DNA of 64,000 nucleotides from Paenibacillus sp. DMB20 (GTDB taxonomy: Bacteria > Bacillota > Bacilli > Paenibacillales > Paenibacillaceae). Position 1 is the first letter of the stretch, and each line of letters opens with the position of its first letter. The DNA is taken from positions 107,822 to 171,821 of the forward strand of contig NZ_LAZU01000041.1 of assembly GCF_000987955.1 (NCBI RefSeq). The letters are read 5' to 3'. Of this stretch, positions 8,416 through 19,000 are shown one piece after another. A program made the position numbers and the translations under genes. A model generated the notes under the pieces. It saw nothing but the letters and a program-made list of their open reading frames with translations, did no database searches and was not told where the DNA came from.

Positions 8416-8586
8416 TAATTGTATTCTCTTCCCAACAAATAATCTTATTTGTCCATATTAATTACTGCATTTCGCTATGGGGTCAGTTCCCAGCGAGAGT
8501 CGCTCTGAACTTGCGCTTTTCTTCTATGCACAACTCCATGTTCCTTGCATCGGTCAACGGTAACGGCATGCGCATGGCAAGCTGCT

Positions 8587-9975
8587 CTAACCATCCGATG
8601 ACAGCGGCTGCACTCCGTACCGCTCCAGCACCCGGTAAATCGCATCCGTTCCGAACCCAATGGCTTCTACGGGAATGCGTTCATCCGCCGCATGAATCAG
8701 TTTGGTAAACTGCATGTCCTTGGGCAGCGGCATTGGCAGGAAACCGTAGGTTTGGATGCCGAGCCTCGCAAACCATCTTCCGTCCGTCCCTCCGGGCAGC
8801 AGCATCGGCACCGGAACGGCCTCCTTATCCGCTTCTTTCAGCACATCGGACAGCAAACCGAACATCCCCATGTCGGGAACTGCGGCGCATGGGTCATGGC
8901 GCAGCACCTCCAGCCCGACCGAATCATGAATCGCGAATCGGCGCAGCTCGTCCATAAATTGCTGCGGAGTGACGCCCGGCAGCGTTCGGCCGTCCAGCTC
9001 GACCGTAATTTCGCTCGGATGAACGTTGATTTTCTCGCCGCCGCGAACGACGGTCGCGCTGACCGTATTACGCAGAAGCGGAGCGAACGTCCCGCTCTTT
9101 TCCCCCAGCAGCTTCAGGATGAGGCCGCCGAGCCGGGGAAGCAGCAGCCCTCTCAGCAGCAGCGCCGGCAGCAGCGGCAGCGCGGCGGCCATGCCTTCAA
9201 TCATCAACCGGGCCGCCGGTGCCGCACGTATCGGCAGCTTATTCCTGCTAAGCGATTGAAGCATGTTCCCCAATTGCGCCATACCGTCGGTTCCCGGCTT
9301 GCCCATGGAGCCGTGGCCTCCGTCTCCTCGAATCGTCGCTTTGAGCCAACAGAGCTGCTTCTCCGCCACCATAATCGGATAAAAGGTTTTCCCCAGCGCA
9401 TGAAACGCGAAGCCGCCAAATTCGCCGAGCGCATACTTTACGCCCGCAAAATAATCGGCATGCCGCTCTACCAGGAAGGAAGCACCGTATTCGCCCCCTG
9501 CTTCCTCGTCGCTGACAATCGCCAGAATGAGATCGCCGCGCAGCGGAAGCTTGCAGACATGCGCGCGGAGGAAAGCCGATACGAGCATCGCCACGCCGCC
9601 TTTCATATCAAGAGCGCCCCGTCCCCAGACGAAGCCGCCCTCAATGTCGCCCCCGAACGGGTCGCGGCTCCAGGCTTGCATGTCGACGCCAACGACGTCG
9701 ACATGCCCGTACAGCAGCAGCGGCGGTGCCTCCCCGCTGCCCTTCATCCTGGCCAGCAGATTGGGTCGGGCCGGATCAAGCACCTCGATCCGCGTCTCAA
9801 TGCCCGCATCCTCAAGCAGTTGCTGGATATACATGATGCATGCGGCTTCCTTGCCCGGCGGATTTGTTGTATTGAAGCGGATCAATGCCTGCAAAATCTC
9901 CACGGGAGACGGCAGCTCTGCGAGGCGCCGGACTCCATCCTGTTCCAACTCGTCATTGGCCACCCGGATACCCAT
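8587..9975 (-). CDS. M20-family metallo-amidohydrolase in the synthase operon
   Basis: A 462-residue peptidase of the ArgE/DapE/ACY1/CPG2 family. Zinc ligands and catalytic residues are visible in order: LLLYGHVDVV, GRGALDMKGG, IVSDEEAGGE and, near the end, LIHAADERI. A dimerization-domain insert (KATIRGDGGHGSMGKPG) includes the family's second-subunit histidine. It has no signal peptide, so it acts in the cytoplasm. As the last gene of the operon, 14 bases after the acyltransferase gene, it probably trims an amide in the product or a precursor, or inactivates the product for self-protection. M20 family members also act in plain amino-acid metabolism. Confidence 0.85.
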   Translation of the reverse strand: MGIRVANDELEQDGVRRLAELPSPVEILQALIRFNTTNPPGKEAACIMYIQQLLEDAGIETRIEVLDPARPNLLARMKGSGEAPPLLLYGHVDVVGVDMQAWSRDPFGGDIEGGFVWGRGALDMKGGVAMLVSAFLRAHVCKLPLRGDLILAIVSDEEAGGEYGASFLVERHADYFAGVKYALGEFGGFAFHALGKTFYPIMVAEKQLCWLKATIRGDGGHGSMGKPGTDGMAQLGNMLQSLSRNKLPIRAAPAARLMIEGMAAALPLLPALLLRGLLLPRLGGLILKLLGEKSGTFAPLLRNTVSATVVRGGEKINVHPSEITVELDGRTLPGVTPQQFMDELRRFAIHDSVGLEVLRHDPCAAVPDMGMFGLLSDVLKEADKEAVPVPMLLPGGTDGRWFARLGIQTYGFLPMPLPKDMQFTKLIHAADERIPVEAIGFGTDAIYRVLERYGVQPLSSDG

Positions 9976-9989
9976 GACAATGCTCCTTC

Positions 9990-11270
9990 CTATAATAGAC
10001 TGCCCGTGTATGACCGGTCGGCAGGAGAAACGCCTGGCAAGCCGCGAAGGCCGAACTCACCCTGCAGCCTTGCGAGCCGCCGCTCCTGCTCTTCAGCTGA
10101 CGTGCCTTTGGTGCGAAACACCGATTCCAGCATCGCCAGCGCTTGCCGAACATGCGCCTCCTCCACTTGCTCTCCCGTCTCCCGCAGCCGATCGACCAAC
10201 TGCTGCACGCCGCGGTAAGGCGAAGTGACGCCTTGTTCATATTCGGCTGCGTTCCAGTTGCGGTTGCGGACGCAAGTGGCGATAGCCAGACAACGATTCA
10301 GCAGTTCAATCGAATAAGCGTCCGTCTGCCGGCTTGCGGCAAACAGATGCGCCTTATCCTCCTTGTCGTCAAAAGCGAATACGCGCAGTCCGTAGGGTGG
10401 AGCCAGTCGTTTCAATACATTGCCCGGACCCAGTTCCACGGCAGCGGCAACGCCAATGCTCTTCTGAAATGCAAGGACCGCCGGCCAATTGACGGGGTCC
10501 GTCAATCCCCTTGCCAGCATACCCGCGATCTCCGCCGTATACCCGTAAGGCAGACCCGTCAAGGAGGAAACTACGGGAAAATCTATTTCTCCAAACGAGA
10601 CGCGGCTCAGCACTTCGGCAAAATGCGCCGCCGCCGGCGCCATCAACGGGCTATGGAACGGGGCGCTTACCTGCAGCGGAATGACTGCGGCCCCATGGGC
10701 GGACAGTCTTTCGGACGCTTCATGGACGGCCTCTTTGTGGCCCGAAATCACCGTTTGCCGCTCTGAATTCATATTCGATACCACAACAATACGGCTTTCG
10801 TCTGCGCAGCCCGCGCTAGTTTCCAAGCATACTTTGGCGACAACATCGGGACTCGGCCCATTCACGGCGGCCATCGCGCCGATCCCCGCAGCGGCGGCCC
10901 CTTGCATCAACTCGCCGCGGCGGCGTACGAGACTGAGCGCATCCGGGAACGTTATGGCCCCCGCGCAGGTTAAAGCGGTAATCTCGCCCAAGCTGTGGCC
11001 AGCAGCCATCGCAGGTAAGTATCCCCATTCCCGGCTGTAGACGCGGTACATCGCCACGCCAAGCGCAAGAATGGCGGGCTGGGCATTGTCCGTCCGCGTC
11101 AGCTCCGTCATCGGTCCCTCATACATCAGGCTGTCAAGGCGCATGCCCAGCGCTTCGTTCGCTTCCTCCATCGTCGCTTTGACAACCGCATGCCGCTCGC
11201 TCAGCGCTTTTCCCATTCCGACGCGCTGCGAGCCCTGACCGGGAAACCATATCGCATGTTTGTTCAGCAT
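9990..11270 (-). CDS. Free-standing malonyl-CoA:ACP acyltransferase (trans-AT)
   Basis: A 426-residue FabD-like acyltransferase. It begins AIWFPGQGSQRVGMGK, has the active-site serine in AAGHSLGEITAL, the carboxylate-binding arginine in LVRRRGELMQ and the histidine in SAPFHSPLM. It supplies the malonyl unit to the KS-ACP module of the large synthase, which lacks an AT domain. The C-terminal 110 residues extend beyond the usual FabD fold (about 310 residues), a helical extension without an obvious domain. The ribosome site AAGGAG precedes the ATG. Because the operon encodes the only matching AT-less module, the role assignment is strong. Confidence 0.9.
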   Translation of the reverse strand: MLNKHAIWFPGQGSQRVGMGKALSERHAVVKATMEEANEALGMRLDSLMYEGPMTELTRTDNAQPAILALGVAMYRVYSREWGYLPAMAAGHSLGEITALTCAGAITFPDALSLVRRRGELMQGAAAAGIGAMAAVNGPSPDVVAKVCLETSAGCADESRIVVVSNMNSERQTVISGHKEAVHEASERLSAHGAAVIPLQVSAPFHSPLMAPAAAHFAEVLSRVSFGEIDFPVVSSLTGLPYGYTAEIAGMLARGLTDPVNWPAVLAFQKSIGVAAAVELGPGNVLKRLAPPYGLRVFAFDDKEDKAHLFAASRQTDAYSIELLNRCLAIATCVRNRNWNAAEYEQGVTSPYRGVQQLVDRLRETGEQVEEAHVRQALAMLESVFRTKGTSAEEQERRLARLQGEFGLRGLPGVSPADRSYTGSLL

Positions 11271-11292
11271 CTTTCATCACGCTCCTTACGGG

Positions 11293-12009
11293 TCAGATCG
11301 GGGCAGGCGCCTCGGTCAGCTTTTTGTTAATCACCGCTACAACATCGCGTTCCCGCTCATGCAGGAAAAAATGTCCGCCTTCAAACAGCATCAGCTCGCA
11401 GCCTCCCGTCGCATAACGCTCCCATTCACCGAGCGGGCCTTTGACGCAGCCGTCATCCTTGCCGCTCAAGATGGCGAGCCGGAGCGGCAGCGGCGGCCGC
11501 ATCCAATGCTCGTATTCGCCGACAAGCTTGAAGTCGGCTCTAAGGATCGGCATAAACATATCCAGCAGCTCCCGATGGCGGAACAGCTCGCCCGGCATGC
11601 CGCCGAGCCGTTTCAGTTCCTCGAGAAACTCATCATCCGGTAGCATATGGGTCCGGCGAGCCTCCTCCTGCTCGCAATGCGGCGCCCCTCTGCCGGAGAG
11701 GAAGACCGCCCTAGGCAGCGGGAATCCTTCCTGCCGCAGCGCATGCAGCAGCTCATAACCAAGCAGGCTGCCCATGCTGTGGCCGAATAAAGCATATGAA
11801 TCGGAGCCAAGCGCCGTCTCCAGCACCAGCGACAGCAAATCCTGCACGGCTTCTGCCACATCCGCATAGAAAGGCTCACCCATCCGGCTTCCTCTGCCCG
11901 CCAATTCGGCCGGCACCAGACGCACGCCAGGATGCAGCCGGTTCGTCCAGCGCTTGTACGCTTGTGCGGAGCCTCCTGCATATGGCAAACAAATTAATGA
12001 TATCGTCAT
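11293..12009 (-). CDS. Type II thioesterase (editing hydrolase)
   Basis: 238 residues from the ATG at 12009, preceded by GGGAGGCG. It is an alpha/beta-hydrolase of the GrsT/SrfAD class: ISLICLPYAGGSAQAYKRW at the start, nucleophile in YALFGHSMGSLLGYE, acidic residue in the LSGKDDGCV segment and histidine in FEGGHFFL. Type II enzymes remove wrong acyl groups from carrier proteins and restore stalled lines. Because no thioesterase is fused to either synthase, a part in release cannot be excluded. It lies between the BtrH-like gene and the AT gene with gaps of 40 and 22 bases. Confidence 0.9.
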   Translation of the reverse strand: MTISLICLPYAGGSAQAYKRWTNRLHPGVRLVPAELAGRGSRMGEPFYADVAEAVQDLLSLVLETALGSDSYALFGHSMGSLLGYELLHALRQEGFPLPRAVFLSGRGAPHCEQEEARRTHMLPDDEFLEELKRLGGMPGELFRHRELLDMFMPILRADFKLVGEYEHWMRPPLPLRLAILSGKDDGCVKGPLGEWERYATGGCELMLFEGGHFFLHERERDVVAVINKKLTEAPAPI

Positions 12010-12049
12010 AACGCCCGCCTCCCGGGTAACATGTTGACGCAAGCGGCCT

Positions 12050-13021
12050 TTACGCGCCGGCGACCAGCGTGGTCCAGAACGCTTTTTCCTTCGCGAACAA
12101 ATCGTCCGCGAGCGCCAGCTCTCTGCCGCGTTCGAAGTCCCCCGTCACAAAGCGGTCCTTCACCTGATCCCATCCATCCCTCACTGCGCCAAGCTGACTG
12201 GACAACGACTCATATAGTGTTTCGCCGATCAGCCTCTTCTCCCGCATGGAGCGGAGCAGCGACATGTTGGCGATTTGCCGGTTGCAAATGATATTGACGC
12301 CGACAAGGCCATAGGTCAAATGAGCTTGCTTCTTTTCCGGGTCGGAATCTACATTCCACATGCCCTCTATTGAGAACTCGCCAAGCTCCCTCGCCAGCCG
12401 CTCCGCATTTTCCACCACTTCAGCCAGCTTTAACTCGTAGGGCGGAACCTTTTCATGCAGGTTGTATACGTAGAAGGCAGGCCCCAAATAGTCCGGATTC
12501 ACGTTGTATTCCGAGTTGCCGTACGCCTTGAGCAGCCTTTCCTCCGGCACCTCGTGCTCCTCGTAGCCCGCAAGCGTGTCGTCAATGACGTAGAAGACGC
12601 CGCGCTCCTTGTCGTATCCGTTAAACAGCGAATAATGATACCAATGGAACTTTTTCCAGGCCATGCTGCCCGGAAGCCAGTCGTACAAATCGACGTTAAC
12701 GCTCAAGTTGCGTCCGCCCGTAAGCATCGCCCTGATTTCCTCCAGCACCGTCTCCTTGCTGCGGAAATGACCGGGCTCGATATAGCGGATCACCTGCGAC
12801 AGCGGGAATCTGGCAGGATCATCCATATAATACAGCGTGTCAATTGTCGGATAGCTAAAATCCTTGTCGGTTGCAGCCTCCCAAGGATAGTAACGATAAA
12901 TGTTCAAATACGCCGCATCCCTGTAGCTGGGCTCCTCCGACACCGCAATGGAAAACGCCTGGTTCAGCATGCAGTTCATCCAAAACTCGTTAAACGGTTT
13001 CCTTTTCATCGACAGCTTCAT
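12050..13021 (-). CDS. BtrH-like papain-fold acyltransferase candidate
   Basis: 323 residues; TAAGGAGG lies eight bases before the ATG. The N-terminal part has a cysteine in NEFWMNCMLNQAFSI, a histidine in FHWYHYSLFNGYD and an aspartate in VFYVIDDTLAGYE, spaced as in the BtrH N-terminal family. BtrH from butirosin synthesis moves an acyl chain from an acyl carrier protein to an amine of an aminoglycoside. The C-terminal 130 residues are helical. The gene follows the synthase that ends in a condensation domain by 33 bases, so a role in off-loading the chain onto an amine is plausible. Family membership is from recalled pattern, not a search. Confidence 0.6.
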   Translation of the reverse strand: MKLSMKRKPFNEFWMNCMLNQAFSIAVSEEPSYRDAAYLNIYRYYPWEAATDKDFSYPTIDTLYYMDDPARFPLSQVIRYIEPGHFRSKETVLEEIRAMLTGGRNLSVNVDLYDWLPGSMAWKKFHWYHYSLFNGYDKERGVFYVIDDTLAGYEEHEVPEERLLKAYGNSEYNVNPDYLGPAFYVYNLHEKVPPYELKLAEVVENAERLARELGEFSIEGMWNVDSDPEKKQAHLTYGLVGVNIICNRQIANMSLLRSMREKRLIGETLYESLSSQLGAVRDGWDQVKDRFVTGDFERGRELALADDLFAKEKAFWTTLVAGA

Positions 13022-13054
13022 CTTTCGCCGCCTCCTTAGACTCAGAATGTTGGT

Positions 13055-16000
13055 TTAAGCAAGCTTGCTTGCCGCAAGCACAGCACTGATTTTTTTGCTT
13101 GCTCCGTCTTCGACCAGCGCGTGTAGAATCGCCGTATAATCATCCGCCAGCGCCCGGACGGTCTCTTCGCGGAAAAGACTTGTCGCATATTCCAGCGCAA
13201 AGCCGATCCTGCCGTCCCGCTCCGCCGCTTCAAGCGTCAAATCGAATTTGCTGACGCCCGGATCGAACTCCTTGGGGTCGAATTCAATGCCGCCCGAACG
13301 GTAAGCGACGCGATCGATATTTTGCAAAATAAACATCGTATCGAACAGCGGATTGCGGCTGCGGTCCTGTTCGATTCCCAGCTTTTGCACCAAATCCTCG
13401 AACGGATAATTCTGGTGCTCCAGCGCCAGCAGCACATCCTCATGCAGCTCGGACAAATAATCGCCGACGGTGCGGTACGATTCCGGGAAGCTGCGAATCG
13501 CGACCGTATTGACGAACATCCCGATCAACCCTTCCAGCTCAGCATGATTGCGGCCCGCTACCGGCGTGCCCATAATGATATCCTCCTCACCGCTCCATTT
13601 GCTCAGCAGCATCGAATAAGCCCCGAGCAGCACCGTATACAACGTCGTGCCGCGCTCGCGCGCAAACGCCTTGATCTTGAGCGTCAGCGCCTCATCCAGT
13701 CTGAAGATGATCAGACCGCCCTTGAAGTTTTGCAGTTCCGGCCTTGGCAGGGCCGTCTTGAGCGCAAGCGTCGGCAGCTCCCCTTCGAACGCCTCCAGCC
13801 AGTAGCGCTCATGCCCCATATAGGCCTCGCTGCCGATTTGTTCTTCTTGCCATACCGTGTAGTCCCGGTACTGGATATCCAGCTCCGGCAGCTCGCCGCC
13901 GCCGTACAAAGTGGTCAGTTCCTGCAGCAGGACGCTGACGGAGACGCCGTCGGTAATAATATGATGAAAGTCCAGCAGCAGCAGATGGCGCTCCTCGCCA
14001 AGCGGAATTAATCCGGCCCGGAACAGCGGGAGACTGCCGAGATCAAACGGACGGATAAAGCGCTCCATCAGCGCGCTGATGCCGCCGAACACTCCTTCGG
14101 CTCCGCCTTCCGCGAGCAGCTTGCCCGCCGCCATTCTCAGCCTGGCACCCCGCTCCAGCGTAAATACCGGCTCCGCATGCACGCGCTGGCGGAACTCGTC
14201 CTCCTCGTGGTGGAACGTCGTTCTGAGCGATTCATGGCGACGCGTTATCGCAAGGAAAGCTTCCTTCAGCCGCTCCACATCGAGCTTGCCTTGCATATGC
14301 ACGGCGAACGGCACATGGTACATCGTTGCCTCGCCCGAGATCAGCCCCATCATAAATTGGCGGCGCTGCGGCCTCGACATCGGGTAATGCTCGCGCTCCG
14401 GCTGTTTCGGAATGCGCGCGGCCGCCACGGTTCCGCTAGTGTCCAGATGGGCCGCTAAACCTTCAAGCGTAGGATTCATAAAAATATCGCGCAGCGGCAT
14501 TTGCATGCCAAAGCGTTCCGCAATGCGGCTGACCATGCCTGCCGCCTTCAGGGAATGGCCACCGAGCTCGAAAAAGCTGTCCTTGGCGCTGATCGCATCC
14601 GTACCGAGCAGCTCCTTCCAAATCTCCGCCAGCTTGCGCTCGGTATCCGTCGATAGCGGAACAAGCTCGCTTCTGCCAGCGTCGGCCGGTCCCGGCTTCG
14701 GCAGCGCCCTTCTGTCGATTTTGCCCGTTGGCGTAAGCGGAATCGCATCCAGAACGACCATGCAGGCCGGAACCATATAAGAAGGCAGCTTGTCCCCGAG
14801 ATATTCGCGCAGCTGCCCGGTCAACCGGCCGGATGGCGTGGCGCCGTCCGGATCCGCATCCGCTGCCGCGGCGTTCTGCATGACGACATACGCACAAAGC
14901 GCATATTCCCCATCCTCTTCCTGAAACGCGGTGACGACCGTTTCCTTCACCTGCTCATGGCGAAGCAGCAACTGCTCAATTTCACCGATTTCTATCCGGT
15001 GCCCCCTGATTTTCACCTGGAAATCGCGGCGCCCCGCATAGGCAAACTCCCCATTTTCAAGCCTGCGCCCAAGGTCGCCCGTGCGATACATGCGTTCGCC
15101 CGGCGCATACGGATTCGGCACAAAAGCGACATCCCATTCGGGATGGCTGAGATACCCACGCCCGACGCCCGGCCCGCCGATGCAAATTTCGCCCGCCACG
15201 CCTGTAGGCTGCAGCTTCAGTCCTTCGTCAAGCACCATCATGACGGAACCTTGGATCGGCGTGCCGATCGAAATGTCCTCGCCTTCGGTCACTTCCCGGA
15301 TCGAGGTCCACACCGTCGTCTCCGTCGGACCGTACAAATTAAACAATCTGGCTCCTGTAGCGGCGCGCAGCCTGCCGAGCACATCGACCGTCAGCGGTTC
15401 CGCCCCGATCATCAATATCCGCAGCTTTTGCAAACCGTCCGTTTCGCCTCGCTGATTCATCCACCATTTGAAGCGCGACGGCGTAATTTGCAGCACATCG
15501 ACGTCGTGCGCGTCGATCAGGCCTTGCAGCAAGGCGGCGTCGCCCCGTTCCTCTTCATTGGCCAATACAACCCGCATACCCATTGTGAGCGGAAGCAGAT
15601 TTTCAACGACAAAAATATCAAAGGAGACCGATGCCATCGCCAAGATGCTCTGACCCTTCTCAAACGGAATCCGGTTTCGGAAGCCGCTGATGAAATGCGC
15701 CAGCCCGCGATGCTCGATCATCACTCCTTTGGGACGCCCGGTCGAGCCCGATGTATACAGCACATACGCCAAATGGTCCGGCTTATGGACACACTCCGGA
15801 TTGCCTCTGTCCGCCGCATACAGCTCCGGATCGTCCAGATACATCTCGGCAATGGCTCTCGTTACGACTCCCGCATATGCTTTTTCCGTCAGCAGAAGCG
15901 CTTCGCCGCAATCCTCAAGCATCCAGTCGATCCTCTCTTTCGGATAAGCGGGATCAATGGCGACATATGCGCCTCCGGCTTTCAGAACACCCAAAATGCC

Positions 16001-19000
16001 GACAAGCAGCAGCGGGCTGCGGGACGCCATCAGCGCGACAATGCGCTCGGGCCCCACGCCCTTCGCCAGCAAGGAATGGGCAAGCCGGTTCGCGCGTTCG
16101 TTCAGCTCGGCGTACGTCACCGTCTCCGGGCCGAATTGAATCGCCGCCGCATCCGGCGTGCGCGCCGCCTGGCGCTCCACTTCCTGCACAAACCCCGTCC
16201 ATTCCGCCGTTGCTTGCGCGGAAGCCGTCGCTGCGTCCTCTTGCCGGCCCGTCATGCCTTTCTGAGCTCGGATTTCCATCCTACCATTGCTCCCCTCTCT
16301 ACTCGCGGCCTGTACCGGCATGCCTCCTCCGGCCAACTGAGCTAGCAATTGCTCCCGCTCGGTTTCACTCATCAGCTCAAGCTCGCCGACCGTGCGACCC
16401 AGCGATCTGCACATCTCCCGCACGAGTACGGTATAACTCTCCGCCATGCGGCGTGCGGTTTCCTCATAAAACAAATCTGCTGCGTATTCCAGTTGAAGCT
16501 CGATTTCCGCTTCCCGCTCCACCGCTTCCAGAGTCAGGTCGAACTTGCTTGTCCCCGCCTCGAACGGCATTTCGCCAAAGACGATGCCGCCTGCTTCCAT
16601 CACCGCCCGGTCCATATTTTGCAAGACAAACATAGCGTCAAACAAAGGATTGCGGCTTCTGTCCCTATCTGCCTTCAGCCCTTCGACGAGCTCCTCGAAA
16701 GGATACGTCTGGCGCGAAAGCGCCTCTACGACATGGTTATGCAGCTCCGCCATATAGGCCCGTACCGTCTTGTCTCTTTCCGGCCTGGTCCGCAATGCCA
16801 GCGTGTTGACGAACATGCCGATCATGCCATGCGTATCGGCATGATCCCTGCCGGCGGCGGGGGTGCCCACAATGACTTCGGTCTGCCCGCTGTATTTGGC
16901 CAGCATCGCGGCAAAAGCGCCCAGCAGCACCGTATACAGCGTCGTCTTCGCTTCCCGCGCCAGCTTTCGCGCCTCCGCCGTTGTCCACGCGTCCAGCCGG
17001 AACGAATGGCGTCGGCCCTTATAGCTCGGCAGAGATGGCCGCGGCCGATCCGTCGGCAGCTCCAGTACAGAAAGCTTGCCTTCAAAGAGCTCCATCCAGT
17101 ACCGCTCATGCTCCGCATAAGCGGCATTTGCAAATCCGGCTTCCTGCCACACCGCATAATCGCTGTATTGCACGCGCAGCTCCGGCAGCGCTTGTCCGGC
17201 ATACAGCTGCGACAGCTCACTCACCAGCAAACCGGAGGATACGCCGTCCGTAATAATATGATGAATATCCAGCAGCAGCAGATGATCTTCCTCATTCAGT
17301 CGCAGCAGCCCCGCCCGCAGCAGCGGCAGCTTGTCCAGATGGAACGGGCGCTGGAAAACTTTCATCAGCCTCGTCACCTCGGCGCCGTCCGGCGGCGCTC
17401 CCCGCAACGCATCGTCTCCGATCAACGCCGCGCGATCCAGCGCCTCCAACTTGAACGCATACGGCGGTTGAACCATTTGCCTAAATTCGTCCTTTGACAT
17501 ATGGAAGGTCGTCCGCAAGCTTTCGTGGCGGTCGATCAGCGCCGTAAACGCGTCTTCCAGACGCGCTGTATCCAGCTTGCCCTGCAAGCGGAGCGCGAAC
17601 GGCACATGATACATGGTGGCGTCTCCGGCCAGCAACTGCATCATATATTGGCGGCGCTGGGCGCGCGACATCGGATACCACTCGCGGGGCTCCGCCTTCG
17701 GGATCGGCTCGGCCTCCTCTCCGGCGCCGTCCCGCTCCTTCAGCCAGGCGGCCAATTCCGCAATGGAGGTAAGCTCGAATATCAGGCTGAGCGGAACCAG
17801 GGTGCTCGTCGCCTGCTGCAGCTTGCCCGCCAGCACGGCAGCCTTCAAGGAGTGGCCGCCAAGCTCGAAAAAGTCGTCGTGAATGCCGATTGGCCCAGCC
17901 GTATCGCCCAGCACATCCTCCCAAATGGCGGCGACGCGCTCTTCCATCCCGTCTCGCGGCAGCTCCGGCTTTCCACGCTCCCGTAGCCCGAATTCCGGCT
18001 CCGGCAAGGCGCGCCGGTCCACTTTCCCGTTCGGCGTCAGCGGTATCGCGTCAATCGCCGCGATATAGGCCGGAATCATCGCCTCCGGCATCTTGTCTTT
18101 CAGCTTTCTTCGCCATTCCCGCGAAGGGAGCTTGTCCGAAGCGACCACATACGCGCACAACTCCTTGTCGCCGCTTGCCTGCTCGCGGACGACCACAACC
18201 GCATCCTCCACATCGGGAAGGGAAACCAATTGCGAGCGAATCTCGTTCATTTCAATCCGCACGCCTCTGATTTTCACCTGTTGGTCGGCCCGGCCCACAT
18301 ACATCACATTGCCGTCCGGTAGCCACTTGGCGATATCGCCGGTGCGATACATGAAGCGGCCCTCATGATACGGATGCGGTAAAAAGTGCTCGGCTGTCAT
18401 ATCCGGCTTGTTCACATAACCGTCGGCAAGGCCGCTGCCGGCAATATACAGCTCCCCGGCTGCACCGATAGGAGCAAGCTGGCCGCCATAGCCGAATATA
18501 TAAATTTCGACATTGTGCATCGGCCCGCCAATCGGCACATAGCCGCCGCGATAAGCGCCCGGCTTGTAAACGTACATATTGGAGCAAACCGTCGCCTCCG
18601 TCGGACCGTAGCCGTTAATAATTCGAATCTCGGGATTTAGCTTCGTGTACAGCTCCAGCGTTTCGTCTTGAATCGGCTCTACCCCAACAAGCATTTTGTC
18701 TAGCGTCATCGCGGAAGCCGATGGCTCCAGCTGCCTCGCAACCTCTTTCAGCAGAGACGGCGGCAAATAAGCGAATGTAATCCGCTCTTCCGCAATCACC
18801 TCAGCAATTCGCCTTGGATCAAGCAATTTCGGCTCTGGATAAAGCACCGTGCAAGCCCCGAACATAAGCGGCATAAACAGCTCCGCTACGCTGACGTCAA
18901 ACGAAATATTGGTCAGGCTGAGGCATCTGTCTCCCTCACCGTATTGCCCATCGAAGAACATCCTGAACGAATGTCCGAAATTGTAAAAGCTGCGGTGCGG

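Noticed and set aside
8692..10218. Long plus-strand open frames opposite the synthase operon (for example 8692-10218, 14957-16345, 16349-17497)
   Set aside because: They are antisense shadows of GC-rich genes; they lack ribosome sites, are Arg/Pro/His-rich and match no family, while the minus strand has clear domains.
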